DNA of 64,000 nt from Gliomastix tumulicola (GCA_001599755.1 BCHX01000001.1:3720001-3784000); one strand, 5' to 3'; positions 11,367-23,686 are shown, counted from the stretch's first letter. The notes: generated from the letters alone by a model not told the origin. A program made the numbers and translations.

Positions 11367-13259
11367 TTATGATGTTGATGATGACGATGACGACGACGAT
11401 GAAGAGACTTGCACCAGCACCTTCTTTTTTGGCTTTTTACTACCGTTCTTGAGAATTGACTGGACGACGTCGTCGATGTCGTTTGGATTTATACTTTTGA
11501 GGCTCTCGGGAGCGATGATGACACTTAGGTGGATGCGATCTTTCTTTTTGGTTTCTTTGATGAGTGTGGACTCGAATCTGTCTATCGATTAGAATGTGAT
11601 CAAGAATTGATGAATGCAGAAACTTGCCTGATCGCTTTGTTGAACTTATCAATGTCAAGTGGCCGAGTCGGAAGAACTGACGTGACAATTTTGGATACCG
11701 CGCCAATGTACTGAGACCAGAATACAGCGTCGGGATGCTGCCTTTCCAGAATGCTGCGGAGACCCTCGGCAAGTTGGGCATCTGCAGGACAAAAGCTTAG
11801 ACCCCATCTTGCTGCCAAAGTGAGACCGAGGGTGGCGCGGGCGATATGGGTGAGGCCAGGGGCATCAGAGTCGCGGGATATCGCGTTGTGTAAGGCGTAT
11901 GATGCATTGGTATCGGGCTCATGGCCAGCGCGATTCCAAAGTTGAGGGGCGAAGAGCATATGCAACCCGTCGGATAGGACAGTCGAGACATCGTCCAAGA
12001 CTGCCTCCTCAGGTATCGCTTCACGAAGCTTTTCCGTAACGGCGTGAGACGTTCGTTTATCTTTGTCGTCAAGGTCAGGAAGAACCTCGAGAGGATTGCT
12101 CTCGCGAATTTCTCTCGGGAGAAGCATCATCAATGCTCCATCTCGGTTGGACCCCTTGCAGAACGTGACCGTGCGGATATTTGGCACAGTGGCGATGAAG
12201 CTTTCTATAACCGTAGAGATCGCATCAAATTGACCACGGCGCCGTCGGGACATGCCGAACACCTTGCCCTCGTAGGCCTTGTTGGCATCTCGTAGTTCCG
12301 TGGTGCGTTTGAAGGCCGCGCCATTCACAGTGTAGGTGCCGATGGATGGTATTGGGTACGGCGTAGTGTCATCGTGGTGCATGAGCATACTACCGTAGCC
12401 ACGGAAGCCACCACCACACATGTAGACGTCAACTGAGGCGTCCTCACCCCTGTCGTGCGCATCTTTGATGGACTGGAGCTTTGGGAACGTCTTGCAGAGG
12501 TTGCTGTAGGCATCTGCCATCATTGACTTGAGGTTCTCAATCTCGGTGGCGTGAACATCTGGAAGTCCCTGTTCTAGGATTCGCGTGAGTCGTGCGGCTC
12601 CAAAAGGCATGCTATTGCCTGCCGATGCTGACTTGATCTCGTAGTCCTCCATTGACGTATCAACCCACGTCATCTGGACACTGCCACCACCAAGGTCCAG
12701 GAACATTGCGCCATGAACTTGATTTAGACTGCTCCTGGAGCCCATGATGGCACCGAAGAGAGTCTCAACAGATGGCTCCAGGATGTGAACGCCAAGTCCA
12801 TCGGTTGCTTTGGCAATGGCTTCCAGCATCTGTGCAGCGTTGGCAGCGCGGCGCATGGCCTCGGTGGCGAACACCATGATGTGAGAGCGGGGAACATTGT
12901 GTAGCACAGCGAGGCGTTTGAATTCAGCTAGGGCAGAGGCAACATCCGAGATCGTTTCTGGAGGGAACAGCAAATCGCCCTGATCTGAGGGTGTCAGAGC
13001 ATCAAAGAGCGAGATGGCTGCGCGCGAGGCATAGACGGGGGTCAAGAGCCTCGCCTTGGGTGGCTCCAGGGACGTAATGGAGAAGCGGATGCCATTGCTG
13101 TGAAGAGTAAGCCTTCGCGTGCCCTGGTAGACAGCGCCAGAAGTGGAAGAATTACCTTCCCATGTCTACAACAGCGTAGAGCTGGTTCTGCTCGTCTGGG
13201 TCCCATTTCGGAAGTTTCTCAGCGAAATTTAGGAGGGTAATAATATCGGATGAGGCCAT
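11367..13259 (-). CDS. RTG2: Retrograde regulation protein 2 homologue (Ppx/GppA family)
   Basis: Three exons, complement(11367..11577, 11628..13097, 13156..13259), 594 aa. The first intron (13098-13155) is GT-AG and interrupts the nucleotide-binding loop: VVDMG joins SNGIRF. The second (11578-11627, 50 nt) is GC-AG, with a strong AG/GCAAGT donor, CTAAT branch and ACAG acceptor; removing it joins IDKFNKAIR to FESTLIKETKKKD and extends the protein by 70 residues beyond the stop met when it is retained. ASKHA-type motifs are visible: VDMGSNGIRFS (32-41), ATEAMRRA (112-119), EPSVETLFGA (142-151) and FLDLGGGSVQM (167-177). Yeast Rtg2 senses mitochondrial dysfunction and signals to the nucleus; the family shares the exopolyphosphatase/ppGpp-phosphatase fold. 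The C-terminus is a Ser-rich run followed by Thr-Ser. Confidence 0.9.
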
Positions 13260-16200
13260 GGGAGGCAGGGAGAAAGAGAGAAAGGAAGAAAATGGGCGAC
13301 CGGGGGGGAGAAGAGCGGCGACGGCAGCGGCAGCGATGACAGCAGTATCAGAGATTGAGGAGGGGTCATGCGACCAGCGATGTCGGGCGCATGAAGCAAG
13401 TCCCAAGTGAGACAGTGTTCGCTGCAGGCTCCAGAAGCAGAAGGATGGCCCCTCGGAACTTCCCCTTCGACGCGCAGACGGTGCCGTGCAGAGCGCGATA
13501 GTGTCGCAAAGGTAGTGTCGTATGGATGCGAGTGAGTGTGAGGCAAGGTCAAGTGTGCATGTCGACGGGTCGTAGCGCGAGTGGTCAGTTGTGGACTGTG
13601 GACACGCTGATGGGGCTCTTGCAGCCACTGGCGTCAGGTGTTGCAAAGTCTTCCACTTCCCAGAAAGGTTGTCAGTGTAACATGTACCAAGGTACCTTTC
13701 CGAGGCTCCAGAGGGCGGGTGTGGACGGGGCGTGGCTGCAGCCTCCGCAGGCTCTGCAGCCGTTGCCAGTCTGCATGCTGCACGACGTGCAGCCGTCTGC
13801 TGGTGTGCTGAGCCGTGTCAGCTCGAGAGTGGTCGAGCAATTCCTGCGAGGCGCCTGTGTGGCTGCAGGCTGCGCTGCGAGATGATGTGTTAAATGGAAA
13901 TGCTCTGCATCGCTGTACGGGAGTGGGGCAGCCCTCCCACAGAAGCATCGGGACCCAAGGCAGCGATTGCGAGTGGTCTGAGCGACTGCGAGGTGCAGGC
14001 TGTCCGGCATAAGGAGAAGTATGGTAAGGTATTTATGCATGAGCAACTCCGTACCCCCCAGACGGAACGAGCAGGTCAAAAGAGGAGGCGAGCGAGAGAA
14101 TATGTGAACACCAGGGGACGTAGGAATCAGTATTGAGAGACTAGCATGCGTTTGTACAACACACCGGATCACGTCTTGAGGAGGTGGGTGGTTAATCAAA
14201 GTTTTCTGCATCTTGGGTAGCACTCATTTGCTCCTCGTCCTCTTGATTGTCGGCCGCCGTCCTCGAGCTCGGGATTTACACGTTGGGGTCGCAGAACACC
14301 AGACCGGTGTGAGCTCAGATTTTACGTCCTCGGGCATGTTACCACACAGACACGGTACTGCGCCTTCCTTACCCCGATTCCTCTCGGATCGAACCTTCTG
14401 TGACAGCCCGAATGCACCTTCCGTGCTTCGAACTGGATGTGTGTGTTCAGCAGCACAGAGGGCAGCTGCGACACTGCGACACTCCATGTCGGCTGCTCCC
14501 CTCCTGTGGGGATGCCGATTGTTGGAAAGAACGAACCCTCTGCTGTGATGGAGGGCAGGAGCCACAAACACTGCATCGAGGGAAGGCACTGCGATACCCG
14601 AGGTACCTTAGTAGTACCTCGCGACCTTTTAAGTGATGTTGAGATGCTCCGATTGTGCAGAGACCATCGTGACGAAAAATCCATCCGCAAGTGGCGTGTA
14701 TTGTTCCTCGATGACGACCCAATCGCGCGTCAGACGATCTTGGCCCGAACCGGGGCAGAGCAGACGACTGAACGGCGCCGCCGAGTGTCAAGCGAGTTGA
14801 GTCGATTCAATATGACAGATCGCAGAAGCCACGTCGTCCTGAAAGTGCGTTCAGAATGACGGTGGAATGGTGCCGGCATACCCCGTGCGTGTCCGTAGTG
14901 CTGATGGACTCGAGATAGAGTGCTGCACCTTCTCGTAGGCGAGTGTTCCGGACATGGGTTATGTAAAGTGGCTGACGCCCTCATGCCCAACTGGCCCGAC
15001 GTGTCTGACGCGCACGGGCAAGTTCCAGAACAACACATCCTCCAAGGAAGCTCAGACACTTTGGAACTTCTGAGGCCCTGGCCCCGTTCATCGAATGCGT
15101 GATGTGTCCGCGTGTGGTGTGTGCTGCCGCTGCATGTTTCGTCCTTTCCGGTTGGTTGATGGCGCCGAGACCGGGAGAAGTCTAGCACCCAATAGTGCTG
15201 TACGTCCCGGACTAGAGCACTGCAACCACATGCGCGGAGAGCCCATAAAGGTGTGCTGGCATTGCTAGGATGCAGTAGCTGCCGTCGAATCATGCACCTC
15301 CTTGGCAGTAGTGGCATCAGATCTTGAAGCTCCGGGTGTGCCCTGATCATCCACTAACATGTCAGTCCGTCTATCGGCCTTGCTGAGTACCAGTTCTGTG
15401 GCCTGAGGGTTTCCTTGGAACAGGGAGCTTCCCCTCATTGTACCGTACTTGGGGCGGATCCTGCGCGCGCTCTCTGCCTGTTAGTACGTCCAATTGAAAC
15501 AACTGACTCGCGACTATCGCAAAGACTGGCCGCAAATGAGCTGATAGGCCTTGGCTCTGAAAGACAGAGCGGGATCTGCCAGGTCGGCTAGTATTAGTAG
15601 TCAGCTCCACGAGGAAGGATAGTCAAAGGACCCTTTGGCCGGAACGAAGCCGACGGCAAGGGACCCTTGGGGAACGTCAAGTGCCGTCCAAGACAACCTT
15701 TACGAGAAGGCAGCCGTCACGGAGAGGAGGAGGGGACATCTACAACTTAAATGCGTAGGTACAGATATAGGAGAACCCAGGTGATATTACCGTCTTGAAA
15801 GGATTATGGCCTCAAGCTGGTCCGATATGCTTGGCCCACGATTAGAAGCCAGCGATCTCTTGGAGGGGTCGCCATCGAACATGCAACCGTTTTCCCGACC
15901 CTTTTCTGCCTTGTGGCGGATACGTAAACTACGAAATATGCATGCAGCATGCGAGATGTCCTAAGAATAAATATGAGGTGCTGTAAAAGAAGAAAACCAG
16001 TGTCGTGAAGGGCACAGCCTGGGTCTGGTCGCGGCCGCCAGCAGCCAACGAGGCAGAGTTGGGAGTCCACACAGTATTGAGATCCTTGCCTACGCGGACA
16101 CTCGCAGAAGACATCGGAACAGAGTGGACTGCCTAACTCATCACAACGCGATACGACGCGGTTTTTGACCTGAGACAACAGCGACGAGCGAGCTTCAATA

Positions 16201-18559
16201 GCCTCTCTTTCTGGCGCCTATGCCGCAGCTTCTTACCAGGGTGCATGTCCTGCCACTGAACCATTGGTCCAGAGAGACGCAGGCATGGTGTGGGGGGTCA
16301 ATCATGGCCGGAACGCGATACGGCGAGACACATCACACATACAGTAGCTCGACTGAGACAGGATCAAAAGGGCCATTGGATGAGGTTCCTCGGCGATGCG
16401 GTACTGGACCAGACCCTGCCCATAAGACACACACCACCTTTTGTTGAGCGCGGGATTGGACAGGGATGCCCCCTGCAGCCCAATCTGCGACCACTCTAAG
16501 AACGCGTTTTTACGCGTCTGGTTCGCGGCTGCGGCTGGGGTATGACGCGCACCGCGACTGACCATAGGTCGTCATCCGTCCAATCCCAGGTGCGGGCGCA
16601 GATGATCGATCAATTCACTCAATTGACACCTCAGCAGCCGGTGAGAACCTCCTCAGGGATCGACTGGCGGTAAAGAGAGCCAGAGCTTGGACTGAGGGTA
16701 TGGTGACGGCGACAGCGCATTGCTGTGTGCTGGCGAGCATCAGATGCACGTCGCATTCAACTCATCTTCACCTCGCTGTGTCTTCTGGATGAGCGATAAT
16801 GATTGTTGGGGGAATCAATCAATCAATCACGTAGGATGCCCTCATGAGAGCGAAGAGAAATCCTGAGATGCTCCCAATTGCTTCTCCTCTCATCATCACA
16901 ACCATCTCCCAAATCAAGAGCAGCGTGGTTCGTATTCGACCAACCTCGTGCATTTCCGGATCGCGCCTCTGTCTTACCCTGTGCCATTATCCGTACGCCG
17001 GTCACACACATCGTCGACTTTAGCCAGGAACGCAGCGGCAAGGGGCTTGCAGCTGGGAGACCCTTCCCTGTCAGCTCCTCCCACTCCCGGTCGGCAACGT
17101 GGTGCCTCCTGAGCCAAAGGGAACATACATACGACGAGACAAACCAGCCCAATCCTGCCCCTGTTCGAGGCTAAGATCCGGCAGGTCACCGTAGGTCACT
17201 GCGCCGAGAAGCACAGCAAAGCACGGCAAAGCACACAGCCCGGCACAGGAAACGCGCCGCTGGCTGCACCGTCTCCTGCGCCTGCGAGCGATTGCTCAGA
17301 ACTCGAAGCGCCACTCAGGTAAGTGTCCGTATTTGTCCAGACTCGCAAGGCCTGCATCCTTCCCCTGCAGAGTCGCACCCGCATCGTGCGAGACCTGGAG
17401 GAGCACTGTCTCTAACACTCGTGTCTACGCACAGGACGACAAGACATCGACCATCCCCATCCCCGTCCCCGCCCCCATCCTCTGTTCTCCTCCGTTCTCC
17501 TCCTGCTTCAACCACGGGCGTCCAGTCGTCCACGCTGCAACTAAGAATTGGCTCTCAGAGCAGCCTGCGGTGTGCGGCCTCAGGGTTTCTTCCAGCCAGA
17601 ACCAACGCTAACAGCTGCAACAGCAGGGTGTTTTCCAGGGGCCCCTGGTCCGCCAGTCACCACACCAAGCCAGAGGAAGCCTAGGGCCGCTGTTCAGTGG
17701 TTTTAGTCAGGCAGGTCTGCTCCACGAGCCCACCAGCACCTGCCCTGCTGTTCACTGTTCAGTTCTCTCAGGCCCCACCTGGACGCTTTGCACAGAACCT
17801 GGAAGGAGCCACAGAAGGGGGTTTCCCAAAGGTTGCCGCCTGTGTCCCCCCAAACCTCCCGTTCCGTCCCATTCTTTTACTCCTCCCCTTCGCTCTCCCG
17901 CTTCTTTCCTTTCGTCTGGTCTCCATTCCAGTCTCTCATTTCCCTGGCTTGCGAGCGACCAGCTGGATGATGCGAGGCAGGTCGTTTGTCTCTTAATTGA
18001 TTCAAAGAGTCCCCTCTTACTGCGGAACTCGTCTCAATTTCAAACGACTTGACTCCGTCGTTCCGTCGACTCAGCATCGTTTCTTTGTCCTCCCCATCAG
18101 TATCCCCTTCTCACTAATAACCACCCCGGATATCACTCTTCCCCCTCGACACTTGCGCGCGCGTGATTCCCACGTTCGCCACGTGCTCTATACAGTTCCT
18201 TGATTCCGTCCGATTCCAGCGCTATAAGACGATCGAAGAAAACACCGAAAACAAGCGAAGCGCCTGCGATTCTATCTGGCACACGTCGACAGCGTCATTG
18301 ATAACACCGACCCGACGACGAACTATTACCTGCGCCTCGCTCGACAAACACAGGCTGCGACATCGACCAAGAGTTTGCTCTACTCCCTTGTAGTGGAGCT
18401 TTCGTCTTTTGAGACATCTCTTTATCGCACCTGGAAAGGCCTCGAGCAGTCCCGTGGCCTAGTCCTGCATTCCTGCAAGCCTCCGAGCTGCTACTTATAG
18501 CCGTCGCTGTTCCATCTTGACGCAGACGCCTTGCTCGTTCTGCTGAGATACTATTCGTC
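13260..18559. other. 5.3-kb gene-free stretch
   Basis: No ORF here has coding character: the candidates are short, overlap on opposite strands and lack recognisable domains or plausible splice pairs. Features seen are an 8-bp inverted repeat CGAGGTAC/GTACCTCG (14599-14606/14614-14621), a repetitive AGCACAGCAAAGCAC-like patch near 17208-17240, and a pyrimidine-rich tract from about 17840 to 18140 typical of a fungal core promoter and long leader for the gene at 18560. A non-coding transcript cannot be excluded. Confidence 0.45.
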
Positions 18560-20452
18560 ATGCCTCCCTTGACGCGCCTTGCGACCGCGCGGTCGCGCAT
18601 GTTTCGGAGGTCACATGGCCCCCAAACCCCGGAGCCACAGGAACAAGCCGTCCCTGAGCAGCCGCCGTCGCCTCCACGACAAAGATTCAGACTTAAGAGG
18701 AGAAATGCTCCCCAAACGAACACGGCGCCCACACAGCAGTTCCTCGAATCTGTCGCTGCTGCTGATGTGCCCATTCCGAGCATTGAGGAGCCTCCCACTA
18801 CCAACGACGACACAAGGATGGTTTATGAGAACAGCGTATCCGTCGCCACCGCCTCTGACCTCATGGATGTGTCAGACATCAGCCTCGACTCAAGGAAGGC
18901 ATTCTCTCCGCCAAGAACCCCAGCGCCAGTCATGCCCTCATACGTCATGTCGCCTCAGCAATTCCCCGACTGGCGCGAATCGCCTTTTGGGGGACTCGAG
19001 TCGAGCCCTGAGTATGAAGACAGCCGGCCGTCCACTGCGCGATCGACCATCACAAGCGCATCCATCTTCAGTCGATTTTCTATTCATTCTGACGACATGA
19101 GTGAATTTGATAGCCCAGCTCTAGAGCAGAAGAGCTCATTCGGGGACTTCTTGTCGCCCGAAGATGCCAACGCTACTATCAGAGCCTCAGCTGCACCCGT
19201 CAAACCGAGGAAGGCGCCTTGGACCAAACCCATGAGCAACCATCTCTGGTCGACGTACATGAAGTACCTACAGGACCCCAAGGTCACACCGATTAGGATC
19301 GGTAAGAGTGGTGTCCCTCCTCAGGGAGTGATCCTGCGAGTCGCCCGTGAGGCTAGGCGGAGTTGGAAAGGCTCTTCCGTCAAGTCGGGGAACACGAACA
19401 CAAACCAGAGTGGTAGCATGACGCCTACTCTGGATGAGACGCCACGAACTTTCATCCAATGGCCTCACAGTGATGGAGCCACCCGGGCTCAGCTCAGGGA
19501 CCTCTGCAGGGTGAACGCGGGTAGCACGACCCGGACCTTCAGGTACATGGCCAACAGCCCCACGCCTGGCGGCCGATTTGCTACCCGTCGCAGCCGTTAC
19601 TCCACCCCGGCCCGGTCTTCCTCGGTCTTCTCCAGCTCCGATATGGCTATGTCGCTCACTCTGTCCACGTCGGAGACGATGCAAGCTCAAGGACCTCTGG
19701 CACAGCTTGCCAGCTCTGAGACCCAAATACCTATTGACGAGGAACTTCCCACGCTGCCCATCGAGGAGACTTTCGCGTCACCTGTACTGGCGCCCGAGAG
19801 CATGTTCCCTACGTCTCCGCCTCGCCTTGGGTCTCCTTTTGTAGCCAAGAGCTATGGGCCGAGTTCTTCGAGCTCCTTGGCTGGAGCTTTCGGTGTCGAC
19901 GTCTCTGCGCAACAGCAGAATCTTACTGTGGGCGCACGTCGCAACTCAAAGACGCCTACTAGGGTCGAGAGAAGTCGGTCCAATACTCAGAGTCGCCGAC
20001 CCAGACAGGCAAAGTGGGAGCTACGCCGATCTAAGAGGCCGAGCTTGGCTTCTGATATGTGGAACGAGCCTACAGCAGAGCCACCAACAGCGCTCGCTGC
20101 CGCGACACCTAGCTCGTCGGATGATATCTTCATGGACCAAAGCAACGGCCAAGGACTTGTCAAGACATTGCAGCCTTCTTTTGCCTCGATTAACGCCATG
20201 ACAACGGCTGATACACCGGCCAGATTGGGATCCCCATTTTCGATGCCTAGCAGTTTCTCCCTCCCCGGAAGATTCTTTCGACCTAGAGGCCTCGATTTTG
20301 GTTCTGCCGAACAATCTGTCATCGCTACTGCGGAGAGCAGCGAGGGCAGTGGCACCAACGCATCGCGTGCGTCCCTTCCTTTTCGCCTGTCGTATCTTGA
20401 CCAGCGATTGAAGGATCTTCGCCGTCGGGATGGGGACATTGAGTCCTCTTGA
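18560..20452 (+). CDS. Conserved disordered protein with a basic central motif
   Basis: A single exon of 630 aa starting at ATG 18560. Most of it is Ser/Pro/Thr-rich and predicted disordered. Two parts look ordered and probably conserved: residues 219-271, rich in Trp, Tyr and basic residues (WTKPMSNHLWSTYMKYLQD, then VAREARRSWKGS), and residues 297-320 (TFIQWPHSDGATRAQLRDLC). I recall similar blocks in uncharacterised proteins of other filamentous ascomycetes but can name no family. There is no signal peptide or transmembrane segment. The many SP/TP sites suggest phosphorylation (inference). It converges with the BTB-like gene. A long pyrimidine-rich leader precedes it. Confidence 0.8.
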   Translation: MPPLTRLATARSRMFRRSHGPQTPEPQEQAVPEQPPSPPRQRFRLKRRNAPQTNTAPTQQFLESVAAADVPIPSIEEPPTTNDDTRMVYENSVSVATASDLMDVSDISLDSRKAFSPPRTPAPVMPSYVMSPQQFPDWRESPFGGLESSPEYEDSRPSTARSTITSASIFSRFSIHSDDMSEFDSPALEQKSSFGDFLSPEDANATIRASAAPVKPRKAPWTKPMSNHLWSTYMKYLQDPKVTPIRIGKSGVPPQGVILRVAREARRSWKGSSVKSGNTNTNQSGSMTPTLDETPRTFIQWPHSDGATRAQLRDLCRVNAGSTTRTFRYMANSPTPGGRFATRRSRYSTPARSSSVFSSSDMAMSLTLSTSETMQAQGPLAQLASSETQIPIDEELPTLPIEETFASPVLAPESMFPTSPPRLGSPFVAKSYGPSSSSSLAGAFGVDVSAQQQNLTVGARRNSKTPTRVERSRSNTQSRRPRQAKWELRRSKRPSLASDMWNEPTAEPPTALAAATPSSSDDIFMDQSNGQGLVKTLQPSFASINAMTTADTPARLGSPFSMPSSFSLPGRFFRPRGLDFGSAEQSVIATAESSEGSGTNASRASLPFRLSYLDQRLKDLRRRDGDIESS

Positions 20453-21905
20453 TATCCCACTAGCACGACCCCTGAGCTCTTATTCTAGATTGCCGCCCTG
20501 AGCTCTGTGGCATTTTTACGATTTCATGTTTTATGTACGACAGCTTCCGACCGAGACACGAAACAGTTACTAGGATACCACCACCGTTTACTCATCATCT
20601 TCCAACTACTGGAGTGGCTGGCTGGCTGACTCATTGTTATGTCACTCATCGCTCTGTCGACTTCCTCATGTGGACTGTTGACGTGACTGAGAACGGCCTC
20701 CATGCCTGCCAGATGCCAGAGACAACGGACTTTATGTCTTCCTGAGCTTTTCTGGCTCGGTCTTACTCTCATTCAGACCTTACCGACATTTCCTTTCACG
20801 TTTACCAGCTCTTGCCCTCTGCTCCATGGGTCCCACGTATCAATCCAGTCTGAGATTACGGAGACTATGAGGAGATATCAGGCAGAGTTTGGCTATATAT
20901 CGGACACGCACACAACAGAAAACAACAAAAAGACAACAAAAAAACAACAACCTGACGATGAAATGAACTCCCACGACAAGATGAGACCAGTCCCATGTCC
21001 TCACTTCAGCACTACTTCTTTTTCTTTCTCTTCTTTTTTTATTCTACAATCTTGTTTGATCAACTCTACTTCCCTGTCTCTTGGGTCTCGAGATGAAGAC
21101 ATGCCACATGCAAGACTTCCCCGCAAGGGCTTTCATTGCTTGTTCTTTAACTCAGCGGATATTCGTTTCAACTTGAAATATCCAGCGACACATTTTCATT
21201 CTCTACGGACCGCACATGAGGCCCTGCTCTTTTTCTTTTCCCCTTGTTTCTACCTCTGACCGTTACATCAACTGACGAGAAGAGGCTGGGCCGGGAAAGG
21301 AGACGTTTCTTTCTCTTTCTTTCTTTTCCATTTACCGAACAAAAGTTTGCAATTTGTTCCATTTTCTTTCTTTCTCTTTCCGATTTCTGATGAGGATATG
21401 ATACTATGTACATGTCACAAAGCCCCTTGGCTTAACCAGTGGCCAGCTTCGAACGAGGGTAGATGACTTTCTTCAGCGTCTGTATGACGAGACGACGGCA
21501 TATAACTGTTATATACTAGGCAGCGAGCGAATACCAGCTGGATATTCCTGCTTCTCATTCCTAAGTCCCACATGATTTGTGATATGAATGAATGAATCTC
21601 CACGTAGAAGTCTTCAACACGTCGACGTGAACCATTATACTAAAAGCCCGACTTTTGAGGCTGGAATGACACGGAAGGAGGCTGGGTTTGCACGGATTCT
21701 ATGTATTGTATTATGTCCACGCTATGGTTACATGTTTCAACAGGTATTTAATCCTCCCAAGTAAATCATTTGCCCCTACTCCAGTCGTGTTATGTGTGTA
21801 ATGCGGTCGTTCATGATACATCATCCTCTTTGCTCGGCCGTGAAGAGAGCCTCGACTCTTCCCAAACCGTCAACCTCAACAAGGCACCAGTCCTCATGTC
21901 GGCTG
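20453..21905. other. Convergent intergenic region
   Basis: No gene seen. It lies between two facing 3' ends and contains A-rich (about 20910-20950) and C/T-rich (about 21000-21370) low-complexity stretches. Short ORFs here have biased composition and are rejected. Confidence 0.4.
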
Positions 21906-23090
21906 TCACCTCATAGTGCTTGAGATGGACCTCATGTGCTTTAGCGCCTTTTCCTTGAGCTCCTCTTCCTCCTGCCGTGTCCTGTCAGACAGTCCGGGGA
22001 TGGGTTCATCCTCCTCTCCAGCTCGAAGCCTTGAGTCACCCATGGGGCCGCCAGGAAGCTCTGCTAGGTCGAGTCTGTCTACTCTGGTGGCAGGCAGCTC
22101 GACGAGGCCGTTGACGTTGGCATTAGCAGCGCGCAGGATCCTCTTGCGCTCGTGGGGGCATCGTCGCTCTCCAACGGTAGCACGATGCGAGTGGAATGAA
22201 CACTCGCGAAAGCCGAAGGCACGCTCGTCGTTGCGGAGCTTGTTGGCCGGAATGCGGAGCTGTGGGTTCTTGAACCGGACATCCAAGCCAGAGTCGTCCA
22301 TCTTCTGGATGTGGATGGCGTGGTCGGTGGCGAATTCGGGAAGAGATTGAAGGAGGGCATGGATCTGAGTCAAATCCGAGGTCTGCGAGTCTTGAGGGTG
22401 GTACTTGATGGGGGATGCGTTTGATGATGACCCTGTCAGGGAGAAGGCAACCATGGCGACGACCCATCGTCGAAGGCGGACTGAGGGTAGTGCTTCGCAC
22501 TTGGTGTAGAGATAAGTAATGAGACTCGGGGAGACGTCCCAATCGCACTTGAGGTATAGGTCTTGGATGACATCCATTGCCGTATCCTGAAGGTGGAAGA
22601 TTGACAGGTGCGATGCGAACAGGTGTAGCCTGATCAGAGCCCAATGGAGCTCCTGCATCGGCCGTTGACCGGCTTCCTGTGCCTGCGTGGCGGTCTCATT
22701 GAGGCACTGGCGGAAGCTGTATCTGTCCTGGAGCCATTCGACGAAGAGAGCGAACATCGATGGCGACTCGGCTGGTAGCCAGAGAGAAATGGAACGGGGC
22801 TGCGACGGATCTTCTAGCCTGTCTCGGAAGAAGCTCGATACCGCACACAGCTGCTTCTTGTTTACCTTGAAGCGCTGTTTCTTGGGGCCGATCAGAACTG
22901 TCGTCATCTGATTTGACGAAGAAGACTGCGAAATGGATGTTGTTGGTGTCCTCGAGCTTGAGTAGCCGCTGTCGGCAGCTAGGCTCTGGTCCCTTGACAC
23001 GGTCGACTTGTGTGAATACATCCTGTCCACGCTGGTGCGCTCCATGTCATGGTGCTTGTGGAACGCCCTGTGCATAAGAGACGGCGCCAT
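21906..23090 (-). CDS. BTB/POZ-like domain protein
   Basis: A single exon of 394 aa from ATG 23090 (MAPSLMHRAF); the frame is open upstream to 23252 but without another ATG. Residues 1-62 are Ser/Thr-rich. Residues 65-170 look like a fungal BTB/POZ fold: TVLIGPKKQRFKVNKKQLC, then SSFFRDRLEDP, then ESPSMFALFVEWLQDRY. This matches the usual order of a ligand-like strand, the buried 'kk-x-L-c-x-x-S-x-F-f' helix and the conserved 'p..f..f..wLy' segment. A helical region follows (LIRLHLFASHLSIFHLQDTA). Such proteins often act as adaptors, sometimes for Cul3 ubiquitin ligases; that role is not shown here. The C-terminal 90 residues are charged and end in a helix rich in Glu/Lys. Confidence 0.75.
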   Translation of the reverse strand: MAPSLMHRAFHKHHDMERTSVDRMYSHKSTVSRDQSLAADSGYSSSRTPTTSISQSSSSNQMTTVLIGPKKQRFKVNKKQLCAVSSFFRDRLEDPSQPRSISLWLPAESPSMFALFVEWLQDRYSFRQCLNETATQAQEAGQRPMQELHWALIRLHLFASHLSIFHLQDTAMDVIQDLYLKCDWDVSPSLITYLYTKCEALPSVRLRRWVVAMVAFSLTGSSSNASPIKYHPQDSQTSDLTQIHALLQSLPEFATDHAIHIQKMDDSGLDVRFKNPQLRIPANKLRNDERAFGFRECSFHSHRATVGERRCPHERKRILRAANANVNGLVELPATRVDRLDLAELPGGPMGDSRLRAGEEDEPIPGLSDRTRQEEEELKEKALKHMRSISSTMR

Positions 23091-23466
23091 TGCCTTGGGG
23101 CCCCAGTGCCCGTGTATGAAAGAAGGTGTTCTCGTCGTCCTTGTCGTGAGTAACGGAATGCGGTCGATCAAATGGCCCAAGCAGGTCGGAGCGAGAAACG
23201 TATTAGTGATGCTGTCGAATTCGAATGCCGATATGCAGTCGCGAGAAATCAAGTATTACTGAGGTAAAGGGCGTCCAGCGTCGTCTGTGTACAAGAGAAG
23301 AGAAAGAGTAGAAATTGGTGTCGAGTTTCGAGAAGATGGACCAGCCAGTTCGCGTGTAAGGGGAAGAGAGAGTTTGCCCGGCTTGTCGTGGGAGAAGCCA
23401 GAAGAGAGGCAAGCAGAGGGAAACAAGCAGAAAGGCGAAACAAAGGAGAACAGAAGGGAAGGGAGG

Positions 23467-23490
23467 TGTATGTATGTATGTATGTATGTA
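23467..23490. repeat. TGTA tetranucleotide microsatellite
   Basis: About six uninterrupted units in the presumed promoter of the BTB-like gene. Confidence 0.9.
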
Positions 23491-23653
23491 TTGTGTGGTA
23501 TTATTATGTTTCGCAACAGACGAAAGGAGCAACAAGCAGCAGCAGCAAGGTCGACGACAAGGTGATGAAGACGGGTGTGGGAGGAGAAAGATGGGATGTT
23601 TGGAGGAGGTGAAACAATGTTGGTCCAGGGATATTCAAAGAGGCTGCAGGTGC

Positions 23654-23686
23654 TGTTGCACTGTTGCACCGTTGCACCGTTGCATG
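23654..23686. repeat. 8-bp tandem repeat, GTTGCACC type (x4)
   Basis: Four adjacent copies, GTTGCACT, GTTGCACC, GTTGCACC and GTTGCATG, the first separated from the second by one base. Confidence 0.85.

Noticed and set aside
14330..14440. GGTTCGATCC on the minus strand, resembling a tRNA B box.
   Set aside because: No A box at the right distance, and the flanking bases do not pair as a T stem or acceptor stem.
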